Source of the DNA: Cloacibacillus sp. | GTDB lineage: Bacteria; Synergistota; Synergistia; Synergistales; Synergistaceae | DNA: 51,168 nt | NCBI RefSeq assembly: GCF_020860125.1 | Contig: NZ_JAJBUX010000102.1 | Span: 1 to 51,168, forward strand | Direction of reading: 5' to 3' | In this document: positions 33,610 through 41,816 of the stretch, piece after piece | How positions within the stretch are numbered: the first letter of the stretch is position 1 | How the letters are laid out: each line of letters begins with the position of its first letter | The notes under the pieces: model-generated | What the model was told of the DNA's origin: nothing | What the model saw: the letters and a program-made list of their open reading frames with translations, nothing else | The model's database searches: none | Made by a program: the position numbers and the translations under genes

Positions 33610-34923
33610 ATGACCTTAAAAGTTGTTCATTATATCAACCAGTTCTACGCCGGTATCGGCGGAGAAGAGAAGGCCGACCACCAGCCCGAGATACGCGAGG
33701 GTATTGTCGGTCCCGGAATGGGCCTTAACGCCGCTTTCGGCGGCGAGGCTGAGATAGTCGCCACCGTCATCTGCGGCGACGGTTACTACGGAGAGCACAC
33801 GGAAGAGGCCCGCGCCAAGTGCCTGGAGATGGTGGCGGCTAAGAAGCCCGACCTCTTCATCGCCGGCCCCGCCTTCAACGCCGGACGCTACGGATTCGCC
33901 TGCGGCGATATCGCGGCCACGGTAGCCGCCGAGCTCGGAATCCCCACGGTAACTTCAATGTACCCTGAGAACCCCGGAGTGGAGCTCTATTCCAAGAAGA
34001 CCTATATCGTTCCCTGCGCCGATTCGGCGCGCGGCATGGGCCAGGCCCTTCCCGTAATGGCGAAGCTCGGCCTCAAGCTTGCGAAGGGCGAACCGATGGG
34101 CCCTGCGAAGGCCGAGGGTTATATTCACCGCGGCATGCGCAAGTCTTTCTTCCATGAGAAGAGCGGCGCTGAGCGCGCGGTAGAGATGCTCATCAAGAAG
34201 CTCCGCGGCGAAGAGTTCCAGACGGAGTACGAGATGCCGACCTTCAAGAAGATCCCCCCGGCAGCGCCGATCAAGGATCTGAAGCACGCGAAGATCGCGC
34301 TCGTCACCTCCGGCGGTATCGTCCCGAAGGGCAACCCCGACCGCATCCGCGTCTCCTCGGCGGAGAGCTTCGGCGAGTATGATATCTCCAGCCTCTACGA
34401 TATGACGCCCGATAATTACGAGTCGATCCACGGCGGCTACGACCGTCAGTGGGCAAACCTCGACCCCGATGTAGTCGTTCCCATCGACGTCATGCGCGAA
34501 CTTGAAAAAGAGGGCGTATTCGGCAAACTCCACGACAAGTTCTACACCACGACCGGCACCGGCACGGCCGTCGCCTTCGGAGAGAAGTTTGGGCAGGAGA
34601 TCGGCGCGAAGCTGAAAGAGGCCGGCGTTGACGGCGTGATCCTCACCTCCACCTGAGGAACTTGTACTCGGTGCGGTGCATCGATGATAAGAGAGATCGA
34701 AAACGCGGCAGGCATCCCCGTCGTCCAGATAGCGACGATTGTTCCTATCATGCTCACAGTCGGAACGAACAGAATAGTCCCCGGCGTGGCGATCCCCCAT
34801 CCCGCCGGAAACCCCGAACTCGGCCCCGAGGTCGACAAGGCGACGCGCAGAGAGCTGCTCATGCGCGCCTTCAAGGCAATGACAACGCCTATCGAAGAGC
34901 AGACAATCTTCGAAAAGAACTAG
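33610..34923 (+). CDS. grdB: Glycine reductase component B, selenoprotein GrdB
   Basis: 437 residues if the TGA at 34654-34656 is read as selenocysteine (Sec349). Downstream the frame continues as GTCTRCGASMIREIENAAGI to a TAG at 34921-34923, giving the UxxCxxC centre of GrdB, in the expected place and with the expected total length. Stopping at the TGA would remove the active site. A hairpin suited to be the SECIS follows. GrdB supplies the selenol that binds the substrate after pyruvoyl activation. GGGAGG precedes the ATG. Confidence 0.95.
34668..34684 (+). promoter_or_regulatory. SECIS-like hairpin of grdB
   Basis: A 7-bp stem TCGGTGC/GCATCGA (one G-T pair) with loop GGT begins 11 bases after the TGA. 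The distance of the loop from the UGA and a G in the first loop positions fit bacterial SECIS rules. Confidence 0.65.
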
Positions 34924-34938
34924 ACTTAAACTATCAGG

Positions 34939-34959
34939 GGGCGGCTTCAAACGCCGCCC
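34939..34959 (+). terminator. Hairpin after grdB
   Basis: GGGCGGC (34939-34945) pairs with GCCGCCC (34953-34959), 15 bases past the grdB stop. Only a weak CT-rich tail follows, so it may attenuate transcription or protect the 3' end instead of ending all transcripts. Confidence 0.5.
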
Positions 34960-35104
34960 TCTTCTCCAGAAATATTTATCCGAACAAAAAATCCACATAT
35001 TTCAGCAATTCTCTTATCATTTTTATAAAAATGCACAAAAACAGCCTTTGCATTTTGCTGTAAAATATCATATTATACAAAGCGGCACGAGCTAAGGAGA
35101 CCGG

Positions 35105-35512
35105 GTGATAGAGATGACGGCAAAAGAGTTACGTATCGTTACAAACAACAGCTGGATAGAGACAGGCCCCGCGGTGCCGCATGAGATAGTTTTCGTCGAG
35201 GGGACGCCGATGGAGGTTCTCGACAAGACAGAAGATATGCTTCAGCAGGGATGGAAGCTCGTATCCGCCCCTTTGCCTTCGAATGTGCCGATTATGCGCG
35301 GCCCCTACCGGTCTTTGGTTGTAGAGAAAAATGACCGACAGTATGACAGGGACGGGCTGATATCGCTCGGCAAGGCGAGAGAACGCTACCGGATGGAGCG
35401 GGAGAACCACAATTTACCGGAGCCCGGCGAGGACTTCGGAGTAATTGACCGCCAGATGCTCCAGCGGACGCTGCGCGACGCTATGATTATCGAGGCTGAA
35501 AAGGGAAATTAA
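35105..35512 (+). CDS. grdX: GrdX family protein
   Basis: 135 residues with features of GrdX, a protein of unknown function found only in glycine/sarcosine/betaine reductase operons: LRIVTNNSWI at the start, VEGTPMEVLDKTEDMLQQGWKL, then LPSNVPIMRGPYRSLVVEK. The start is GTG with AAGGAG 5 bases upstream. Position between grdB and trxA supports the call. In other organisms it is often the first gene of the operon; here it is third. Confidence 0.87.
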   Translation: MIEMTAKELRIVTNNSWIETGPAVPHEIVFVEGTPMEVLDKTEDMLQQGWKLVSAPLPSNVPIMRGPYRSLVVEKNDRQYDRDGLISLGKARERYRMERENHNLPEPGEDFGVIDRQMLQRTLRDAMIIEAEKGN

Positions 35513-35611
35513 ATATCATTTTAAGGTCGACTTTCTGACTGGCGGATGATATGATAAGAAATAGATATTAAAAGCTGTGACTTTTAAAATATAAACAGGA
35601 GGCAAACTACA

Positions 35612-35935
35612 ATGATTGCACTTACAAAAGAAAACTGCGACGCCGAAGTACGCGAAGAGAAGTCAATACCCGTAGTAGTGGATTTCTGGGGACCTCAGTG
35701 CGTTCCCTGCATGGGTCTTATGTCCCACTATCACGAGATGGAGAAGGAATTCGAGGGTAAAGTGAAGTTCACCTCCGTCGACTGCTCAACCAACAAGAGA
35801 GTGGCAATGGGCTTCCGCGTAATGGGCCTTCCCACCTTCCTCTTCTGGAAGGACGGAGTAGAGGTAAAGCGCCTCTCAAAGGAAGAGTGCACAGCCGAGT
35901 CGATCAGAGCGGAGATTGAAAACCTTATTAAGTAA
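35612..35935 (+). CDS. trxA: Thioredoxin of the glycine reductase system
   Basis: 107 residues, a single thioredoxin fold. The active site is WGPQCVPC (Cys30, Cys33) in place of the usual WCGPC, a variant typical of thioredoxins encoded within grd operons. The cis-proline is present in MGLPTFLF. It delivers electrons to the oxidised GrdA selenocysteine-cysteine pair; its own reductase (TrxB) is not in the window. AGGAGG precedes the ATG and grdA follows within about 60 bases. Confidence 0.92.
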   Translation: MIALTKENCDAEVREEKSIPVVVDFWGPQCVPCMGLMSHYHEMEKEFEGKVKFTSVDCSTNKRVAMGFRVMGLPTFLFWKDGVEVKRLSKEECTAESIRAEIENLIK

Positions 35936-35996
35936 GGCGATAGTTGGACGAACGCGTCCAATTTAGCATAAAACACAAATAGGAGGTATCTTGTCC

Positions 35997-36473
35997 ATGG
36001 GCAAATTAAGTGGTAAGAAACTTCTCCTGCTTGGCGAAAGAGACGGCGTACCTGGGCCCGCGATGGAAGCGTGCCTTAAGGATTCTGGAGCAGAGATAGT
36101 ATTCTCAGCGACAGAATGCTTTGTCTGAACCGCGGCAGGAGCAATGGACCTGCAGAACCAGCAGCGTATTAAAGACGCCGCTGAGAAGTTTGGAGCCGAG
36201 AACTGTGTAGTAGTATTAGGTTCTTCAGACGCGGAAGGCGCAGAAATCTACGCCGAAACCGTCACGAACGGCGATCCGACCTTCGCAGGCCCGCTTGCTG
36301 GAGTCTCGTTGGGACTCCCCGTGTATCACATCTTTGATGAAGCTATTCGTTCAGAGTGCGATCCCGCGCAGTGGGAAGAGCAGATTTCCATGATGGAAAT
36401 GGTCCTCGATCCCGAGGCACTCGCAGCCGCAGTAAAAGGCATGCGTGACCAGTACAGCAAGGTTGCTCTGTAA
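35997..36473 (+). CDS. grdA: Glycine reductase component A, selenoprotein GrdA
   Basis: 158 residues if the TGA at 36126-36128 is read as selenocysteine. Sec44 lies in the family motif CFVUTAAGAMDLQ, exactly where GrdA proteins carry it, and the frame then runs on to TAA at 36471-36473. The N-terminus (KLLLLGERDGVPGPAMEACL) and GPLAGVSLGLPVYHI also match. GrdA takes the carboxymethyl group from component B, and component C converts it to acetyl phosphate, so this protein links glycine breakdown to ATP. ATG at 35997, AGGAGG upstream. Confidence 0.95.
36135..36153 (+). promoter_or_regulatory. SECIS-like hairpin of grdA
   Basis: A perfect 5-bp stem GCAGG/CCTGC with loop AGCAATGGA begins 6 bases after the TGA; a G is the second loop base. 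Short for a SECIS but in the right position. Confidence 0.55.
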
Positions 36474-36499
36474 GCCTTACTTATTTAACAGGATTTAGC

Positions 36500-36535
36500 A
36501 AAAGAGAAGAGCCGCATGGCTCTTCTCTTTTGTCT
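36500..36535 (+). terminator. Intrinsic terminator of the grd operon
   Basis: A perfect 14-bp stem (36500-36513 with 36518-36531, loop GCAT) ends in a T-run, 26 bases past grdA. It also faces the convergent peptidase gene. Confidence 0.9.
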
Positions 36536-36547
36536 TATCCGATTGCT

Positions 36548-37282
36548 TTATTCTTCCCGAGATTTGAAATCCGGCGGATAGGCGATCAGGTACTGCTGCA
36601 CACGCTGGTCAGGAGGCAGCGCCCCGATATCGCGCCAGGTGTGAAAGAATTCCTCGGCGGAGGCGACCGTATAACCGTCCTGGCAGTGGTCGCAGACGTC
36701 GTCGCTGTCCATAAAGATAAGCACGTCGTCAGCCGTCGTTTCTGTGCCCATGGTATCGTAACCGATGATGACGCGCCAGTGGCCGCCGAAGCGCATGTTC
36801 TCCACCATGATGGGCAGCCCAGCCCGCAGATTACGGATAACAAAGTCCCTGAACGTGGCGGCATCCTTAAAGAGACGCTCGCCGCCGCGGCATTCATGCA
36901 GGCTTGAGCTCACCCTCCAGCCGATCTCTTCAAAGAAGCGGCACATCCCCGCGGTGCAGGTACCGCCCTCGCCCCTTTCGTTGGGGGTGCCGCTGGAACC
37001 CATTCGCCGCATCAGCTCCGGTTCGTCATAATCGGTAACGCCGAAGTACCAGAGCACCGTCAGCGCCGCCGCGGGGCCGCAGCTGTAGCAGGCGGTCTGC
37101 TGATAGGTGGGATAGTTCGTGAGTATCGTCAGTCCCCTGTCGTTGCTCTCCATGGTAAAGAAATCCGGAGCCTTGAAGTACGGTGAGTTTTTTACGTCCG
37201 CGACGCCCTCGTAAGCGGCGCCGCTTTCAGGATGGGGAATTATGTAGTCGGGGCGCGGGACACGCCTTACACGCTTCTGCAT
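36548..37282 (-). CDS. C39-like (papain-fold) peptidase family protein
   Basis: About 244 residues. The catalytic pattern of the C39-like papain fold is visible: TYQQTACYSCGPAAALTVLW (Gln and nucleophile Cys), then FGGHWRVIIGYD (catalytic His) and an acidic residue in FMDSDD. Cytoplasmic, with no signal peptide. Such proteins cleave peptides or isopeptides; the substrate is unknown. I start at the ATG after the upstream gene's stop, with GAGG 8 bases before it, instead of one overlapping that gene. Confidence 0.75.
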   Translation of the reverse strand: MQKRVRRVPRPDYIIPHPESGAAYEGVADVKNSPYFKAPDFFTMESNDRGLTILTNYPTYQQTACYSCGPAAALTVLWYFGVTDYDEPELMRRMGSSGTPNERGEGGTCTAGMCRFFEEIGWRVSSSLHECRGGERLFKDAATFRDFVIRNLRAGLPIMVENMRFGGHWRVIIGYDTMGTETTADDVLIFMDSDDVCDHCQDGYTVASAEEFFHTWRDIGALPPDQRVQQYLIAYPPDFKSREE

Positions 37283-37292
37283 CGTAAAAGCC

Positions 37293-37904
37293 TCAGTCGG
37301 CGATGGAGCTGAGCCGCTCAAGCTTCGTCTGTTTCTGGAGGAGCGCCAGCGCGACGCTCAGGATATGCGTGTTGTCCACCCACAGGAAGGAGGCGCTTGT
37401 AAGCAGTTTATCGGTGGCCTCCGCGGGGGTGAATACAAGGTTCCCGTTCACGATGCCCCATTTAAGCCGCTTCCATTCATAAAATTCAGACTGCGACCCC
37501 TTGAAGAGCCCTCTCTGCGTCACGGTAAGACCATTGTCGGAGACGGAGAAGTCTCCGAAACGGTAGTCCTTTCCCTTCCGCAGGCCGTCAAGCATCTCAG
37601 CCATCAGACGCTTCCCCACCGCGCGCCAGAAGCGTTGTGTAAGATGTTCATAGAAATCTTTCTGTTTGGTCTTGATCGTAAATTCACGGGTCTCGGTGCC
37701 GAAGGTGGCGAGATAGCGCATCTTCGGGAAGGGGCCGCCACGCCTCTGATCCACGCCCCAGCGGAGCCGGGTGATCGTTTTAAGGGGAAATAGTTCTCCG
37801 CAGTACAAAAAACCGGCAGGGGTAATGTCGAGGCTTTTTTTAAAGGGCCAAAGGCCAAAGCTGCAATGAAAATCTATTTCGTTATGCCATGATTTTTTAT
37901 CCAC
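37293..37904 (-). CDS. Hypothetical protein, PH-like beta-rich domain
   Basis: 203 residues, cytoplasmic, with alternating strands and aromatic residues (LWPFKKSLDITPAGFLYCGE; LTVTQRGLFKGSQSEFYEWK) resembling two pleckstrin-like units. No family firmly recognised. The start is a GTG with AGGAG upstream. It lies 10 bases before the peptidase start on the same strand and 13 bases after the pseudopilin stop, so it is part of a run of minus-strand genes. Confidence 0.6.
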   Translation of the reverse strand: MDKKSWHNEIDFHCSFGLWPFKKSLDITPAGFLYCGELFPLKTITRLRWGVDQRRGGPFPKMRYLATFGTETREFTIKTKQKDFYEHLTQRFWRAVGKRLMAEMLDGLRKGKDYRFGDFSVSDNGLTVTQRGLFKGSQSEFYEWKRLKWGIVNGNLVFTPAEATDKLLTSASFLWVDNTHILSVALALLQKQTKLERLSSIAD

Positions 37905-37917
37905 GACAGACCCGCTC

Positions 37918-38394
37918 CTATAATTTATCTTTGATATCCATATATCCGGTACCGGAGATCGTCACAAAATACCTGACCTCCGGAATCTTCCTTGATTTTA
38001 CTATAAAAGTGGCCGCTGGGGTCAGCGTAAACCAACGACCGGAGAAAATTAATTCGTGGACGCCCTCGTAGGCCAGTGCCGCCTCATCGAAAGAATATAT
38101 CTCGTGCCGTAAATTTTTCGCGCCGCCGAGCCAGATTATGGTCACCTCATAGCTGCGGTCTGTGTTCTGCGTGAGCATGACGCGAAATTCCGCACTCTCG
38201 CGCGCCGCTGCGGCCATCCGGTACTTTATCCAGGTACAAAAATTTTTCGCCTCGTTTTGTATTATACGCCGTTCTCTCGCGGGCGAATCTGAAAGGGCCT
38301 GAAGAGAGATGCAGGAGAGGCTTCCGATGATCACCAGCACCGCGATCAGCTCAACAAGCAGAAAGCCCCTTTTTCTGGCGGCCTCAGCCCTCAT
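37918..38394 (-). CDS. Pseudopilin-like protein (type II/IV prepilin N-terminus)
   Basis: 158 residues starting with a basic leader ending in Gly and a prepilin motif: RKRGFLLVELIAVLVIIGSL, with the peptidase cleavage Gly, Glu+5 and a long hydrophobic helix, like GFTLIELL. The C-terminal domain is beta-rich and resembles GspH-type minor pseudopilins. It would be processed by a prepilin peptidase and assembled in a type II secretion or pilus machine, but no other such gene is nearby. It overlaps the thioesterase gene by 11 bases. Confidence 0.75.
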   Translation of the reverse strand: MRAEAARKRGFLLVELIAVLVIIGSLSCISLQALSDSPARERRIIQNEAKNFCTWIKYRMAAAARESAEFRVMLTQNTDRSYEVTIIWLGGAKNLRHEIYSFDEAALAYEGVHELIFSGRWFTLTPAATFIVKSRKIPEVRYFVTISGTGYMDIKDKL

Positions 38395-38809
38395 TCCCCA
38401 GCAGCGAAAGGACCCACAGATAGAAGGGATGCTCTTTTTTGAATAATTTGCCGTTCAGGTCTGTACAGCCGTGCTTTGTCCACCCCTCTGTGAGCAGCTT
38501 GCCGTCGGAGGCGCGCACGACACGGTATTCAAACTTAATGCTGTGGACCTTGAGCTCAGAGACGCGGCCCCACAGCTCTATCTCGTCGTCGTAGCAGGCC
38601 GGATGCTTATAGCGGCAGTAGGCCTCGACGACGGGGAGCATCATCCCGTTTTTTTCCCATTCGGTATAGGGGCGGCCCCAGCCGCGGCAGAGTTCGGTGC
38701 GGGTCACCTCGAACCAGTCAAGGTAGTTGGCATTGTAGACGATCTTCATCTGATCGGTCTCGCTGTAACGCACCCTTATCTTAGTGGCCAGCGTATATTT
38801 ATCTTCCAT
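38384..38809 (-). CDS. YbgC/FadM-type acyl-CoA thioesterase (hotdog fold)
   Basis: About 141 residues, one 4HBT hotdog domain: IRVRYSETDQMKIVYNANYLDWFEV carries the catalytic Asp-containing motif (normally DxxGVxxxxxY; here DQMKIVYNANY), followed by the hotdog helix and a C-terminal strand set (KFEYRVVRASDGKLL). It would hydrolyse acyl-CoA thioesters; the substrate is unknown. AGGAG lies 7 bases before the second of two in-frame ATGs, which I use. Both flanking genes are on the same strand. Confidence 0.82.
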   Translation of the reverse strand: MEDKYTLATKIRVRYSETDQMKIVYNANYLDWFEVTRTELCRGWGRPYTEWEKNGMMLPVVEAYCRYKHPACYDDEIELWGRVSELKVHSIKFEYRVVRASDGKLLTEGWTKHGCTDLNGKLFKKEHPFYLWVLSLLGNEG

Positions 38810-38825
38810 CGTCATTCTCCTCTCT

Positions 38826-40739
38826 TTATGCGCCTAAGGCTCCGCGTTTGTACAAAATATATTTCGCGCGGTCCAGCGGCGAGACCCCGCGGTAGGGCAC
38901 CTCAAATCCTTCGCCTGGCGGGCAGGGAGCGTACCCGGCGGCGGTTGTGGATAGCGTGCCCCGGCCTCCGGTGAGCGAGGCCACGCGCAGCGGAAAGTCC
39001 ATGCTGGAGGCGACAGGCAGCAGCCCCTCCATCGTAAAGCTGCCCTTGCGCACGACGGGGCTGTCAAAGGTGCCGCGCATCGTGACGATTTCCCCGATAA
39101 GCCTGCCGCTCGCCTCCTCCGGGAAGGTGAGGCGAAATTTCTGCATCGGCTCCAGAAGTTCCGTGCCGCTTGCCACGAGGCCGTCCATGATCCCCATCGG
39201 CGTCGCGAGCATGAAATCCAGGGGATGTGTATGCACAGTATGGTGTTCGCCGCCGACAAGCCTGATCCTGACGTCCGTGACCTCCCAGCCCTTCGGCCCC
39301 TGCCGCAGCGCCTCCGGGATGGTCTGGCGCACCTGCGCCTGGTAGCGCGTATATATTTTATCGTTTGCCACGGTGCTCTCAAAGACGACGCCGGCTCCGA
39401 GCGGCAGCGGTTCGATCTCAAAGTCCATCACCGCCCAGCAGGGTTTGGGCATGGTGTATTCGACGTAGCCGTGCGCGCGTTTGAGCGGACGCTCTTTATA
39501 GACGACCATCGGCTCGCCGAGAGCCGCCTCAAGGCCGAAGCGCTCGGCAAGCAGCATCTGCAGTATCTCTATCTGCAGCAGTCCAGTCACGCGCACAAGC
39601 AGCTCGCGCGGCTCTTTTTCCCAGATGACGTCCAGCAGCGGGTCCTCGGCGGAGAGCTCCGAAAGGGCGGCCACCAGCGCGGGATACTGCGCCGGTTCCG
39701 CGGGCGTCACCTTCACGCGCAGCACCGGCGCGGCGATCTCCGCCACGGGGGGCGCGCAAGAGGGGTCGCCTATGATGTCTCCGCTGACGGTCCCCGTCAG
39801 ACCGTAGACCGCCCCCACCTCTCCGGCGCAAAGGCTGCCCTTGTCCTTTTCCTTAGAGCCCAGCACATCGCGTATCTGCGTCACCTTCTCGTCGCGTCCC
39901 AGGGTGACATTGCGCACGCTGTCGCGGTTTTTCAGCGTTTCTGAGAAGAGGCGCAGATGCGCCACGCGTCCGAGCGAGGGGTTATGTTCCACTTTGAAAA
40001 CGACTCCTGAAAGAGGCCCGGCGGCGTCCTGCGCCCTTGCCAGCCGTGCGAGCAGCTCCAGAAGCGGCTCGACGCCCTCGCCCTTCAGCGCCGCCCCGCA
40101 AAGGGAGGGAATGAGTTTTCGCGCGTAAAAGGAATCTCTCAGAAGCGTGTCAAGCTCATCTTCGCCGAAAGCACCGGCTCCTTCGTCAAAGTATTTTTCC
40201 AGCGCCGCGTCGTCATATTCGGCAAGCGTCTCCGCAAGAGACTCTTTATCCTCCAGATCGATCAGGCGCGACGCGGTTCCAGTCAGCTCCCCTATCTCCG
40301 CCATAACCGACTTGACGTCGGCTCCGACGCGGTCGGTCTTGTTGATGAAGAAGAGCGCCGGAATGCCCATCTTATCGATGGAGCGCCAGATGAGCTCAGT
40401 CTGCGACTGTACTCCCTCTACGGCGGAGACGACGATCACGGCGAGGTCCATCGTGCGCACAGCACGCTGCACCTCGGCGGAAAAGTCGCTGTGGCCGGGA
40501 GTATCGATGATATATATCTTTACGCCCCGCCATTCTAGGAGCGCGGAGGCGGCACGGACCGAGATGCCGCGCCGCCGCTCAAAGTCCATAAAATCAGTAT
40601 GCGCGCTGCCGTCGTCCACGCGCCCCAGCAAACGAACGGCGCCGGCCTTAAAGAGCATCTGTTCCGTCAGAGTGGTCTTTCCGCCGTCGACGTGGGCCAG
40701 AATGCCGATCGTCAGCGGGCAGGCTTCGTTTACAGCCAA
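38826..40739 (-). CDS. TetM/EF-G-like translational GTPase
   Basis: 637 residues: G1 AHVDGGKTTLTE (about 15-26), G2 region RRGISVRAA, G3 DTPGHSDF, G4 NKTDR, then domains II to V as in EF-G and the Tet(M)/Tet(O)/Tet(W) ribosomal protection proteins. The length and the MxTxxxRGISVR-like switch I place it in the Tet(M)-like branch rather than canonical EF-G (about 690). Whether it protects from tetracycline or serves another ribosomal role cannot be told from sequence. Start is a TTG overlapping the nitroreductase gene by 10 bases. Confidence 0.8.
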   Translation of the reverse strand: MAVNEACPLTIGILAHVDGGKTTLTEQMLFKAGAVRLLGRVDDGSAHTDFMDFERRRGISVRAASALLEWRGVKIYIIDTPGHSDFSAEVQRAVRTMDLAVIVVSAVEGVQSQTELIWRSIDKMGIPALFFINKTDRVGADVKSVMAEIGELTGTASRLIDLEDKESLAETLAEYDDAALEKYFDEGAGAFGEDELDTLLRDSFYARKLIPSLCGAALKGEGVEPLLELLARLARAQDAAGPLSGVVFKVEHNPSLGRVAHLRLFSETLKNRDSVRNVTLGRDEKVTQIRDVLGSKEKDKGSLCAGEVGAVYGLTGTVSGDIIGDPSCAPPVAEIAAPVLRVKVTPAEPAQYPALVAALSELSAEDPLLDVIWEKEPRELLVRVTGLLQIEILQMLLAERFGLEAALGEPMVVYKERPLKRAHGYVEYTMPKPCWAVMDFEIEPLPLGAGVVFESTVANDKIYTRYQAQVRQTIPEALRQGPKGWEVTDVRIRLVGGEHHTVHTHPLDFMLATPMGIMDGLVASGTELLEPMQKFRLTFPEEASGRLIGEIVTMRGTFDSPVVRKGSFTMEGLLPVASSMDFPLRVASLTGGRGTLSTTAAGYAPCPPGEGFEVPYRGVSPLDRAKYILYKRGALGA

Positions 40740-41551
40740 TGTATGTTTGCTTCCCGGCGCGGGGGGTACTGACGCAGCGGGCGAAGCTGGGGCCAGCCCA
40801 TCATCTGCGCGCCGCAGACGTGTTCGTCCTCACCGATCCCAAGATATTCCCGCAGCGGCGCGAAGCTCCTGATCGCCATCGTCAGGTAACCGCCCCAGCA
40901 GCAGCCTATCCCCAGTCCATGAGCTGCAAGTTCAAGATAGGTAAGGGCGATAGCCCCGTCCTCCGGCCAGCGGTGTTCTTTCGGCACAACCGCGACCGCG
41001 ACATGCGGCGCGCCGCGCAGCAGCGCGTCCTCCCCCGCCTTGGCCTTCGCGATCATCGCCGCGCCGAGCAGCGAGCCGGGGTCCGTGGGGTTCTTGAATA
41101 TCTCCTCGCGGAACCAGCAGAGGATAAGGTTCGTTATCTCCTTGGTCTTTTCCGGCTCGTCCGAGACCACCCAGCGTATGGGCTGATAGTTCACCGCCGT
41201 CGGCGCCTGGCGCACCGTTTCGAATATCCGCGCGAAAAGCTCGCGCGGAATACGTTCATCCTTGAACTTACGGATGCTGCGGCGCGTCTTGAGCAGATTT
41301 TCCGCCTGTTCCGCCGTGGGCATCACTATATCCTCGCTCCTCACGATCTTTCCCTGATCCATGAAGGAGAGGGTATCGGCATATGTCGGACAGAAGAGCA
41401 CGCACTGGGCGCACTGGATACAGCGTCCGCTGTGCTTCTCCGACATTTCCGGGAACCCGTCGTCGCCAAACTTTATTATCCCCGCGGGGCAGATGCGCAG
41501 GCATGTTCCGCATTTGGTGCATTTTTCACGGTCGATTCGCAGTTCGTTCAT
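40730..41551 (-). CDS. Ferredoxin-nitroreductase fusion protein
   Basis: 273 residues. An N-terminal 2[4Fe-4S] ferredoxin domain with CTKCGTCLRICP and CIQCAQCVLFCP (residues about 10-60) is joined to a nitroreductase/FMN-reductase domain (about 85-265; TRRSIRKFKDERIPRE, QAPTAVNYQPIRW, LAAHGLGIGCCWGGY). Such fusions take electrons from iron-sulfur clusters to FMN and then to an organic acceptor, usual in anaerobes; the natural substrate is unknown. AGGAG lies before the ATG. Confidence 0.9.
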   Translation of the reverse strand: MNELRIDREKCTKCGTCLRICPAGIIKFGDDGFPEMSEKHSGRCIQCAQCVLFCPTYADTLSFMDQGKIVRSEDIVMPTAEQAENLLKTRRSIRKFKDERIPRELFARIFETVRQAPTAVNYQPIRWVVSDEPEKTKEITNLILCWFREEIFKNPTDPGSLLGAAMIAKAKAGEDALLRGAPHVAVAVVPKEHRWPEDGAIALTYLELAAHGLGIGCCWGGYLTMAIRSFAPLREYLGIGEDEHVCGAQMMGWPQLRPLRQYPPRREANIHWL

Positions 41552-41766
41552 CTGGTCTCACACTCCTAAGTATCTTTTATATATTGGTCCGCCGGCCATA
41601 TGCGCCGTACGCCTCGCGGCAGACACATCCAATCAGCGGAATACACCTTAGCTATTTAGCCGATAAAACGATTTAACCGGCGCTTCCTGAATAATTTTAA
41701 CACTATGGAACAAATTTTTATCCTCCAATCACGCAAAACCAAGGAGCGCTCGTCCGCGTTTTAGGC
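41552..41766. other. Divergent intergenic region
   Basis: About 215 bases between the nitroreductase start (minus) and the serpin promoter (plus). I see nothing beyond AT-rich stretches; no RNA or inverted repeat stands out. Confidence 0.35.
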
Positions 41767-41772
41767 TATAAT
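41767..41772 (+). promoter_or_regulatory. -10 box upstream of the serpin gene
   Basis: A perfect TATAAT 45 bases before the serpin ATG. The -35 region is not recognisable. Confidence 0.45.
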
Positions 41773-41816
41773 CTGTGATTGGAGCAGAAATGCAGCCAAT
41801 TACAGGAGGTAATTTG

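Noticed and set aside
34662..35063. Open frame across the end of grdB
   Set aside because: It is a different frame from the Sec-containing grdB and spans the downstream hairpin; composition is not protein-like.
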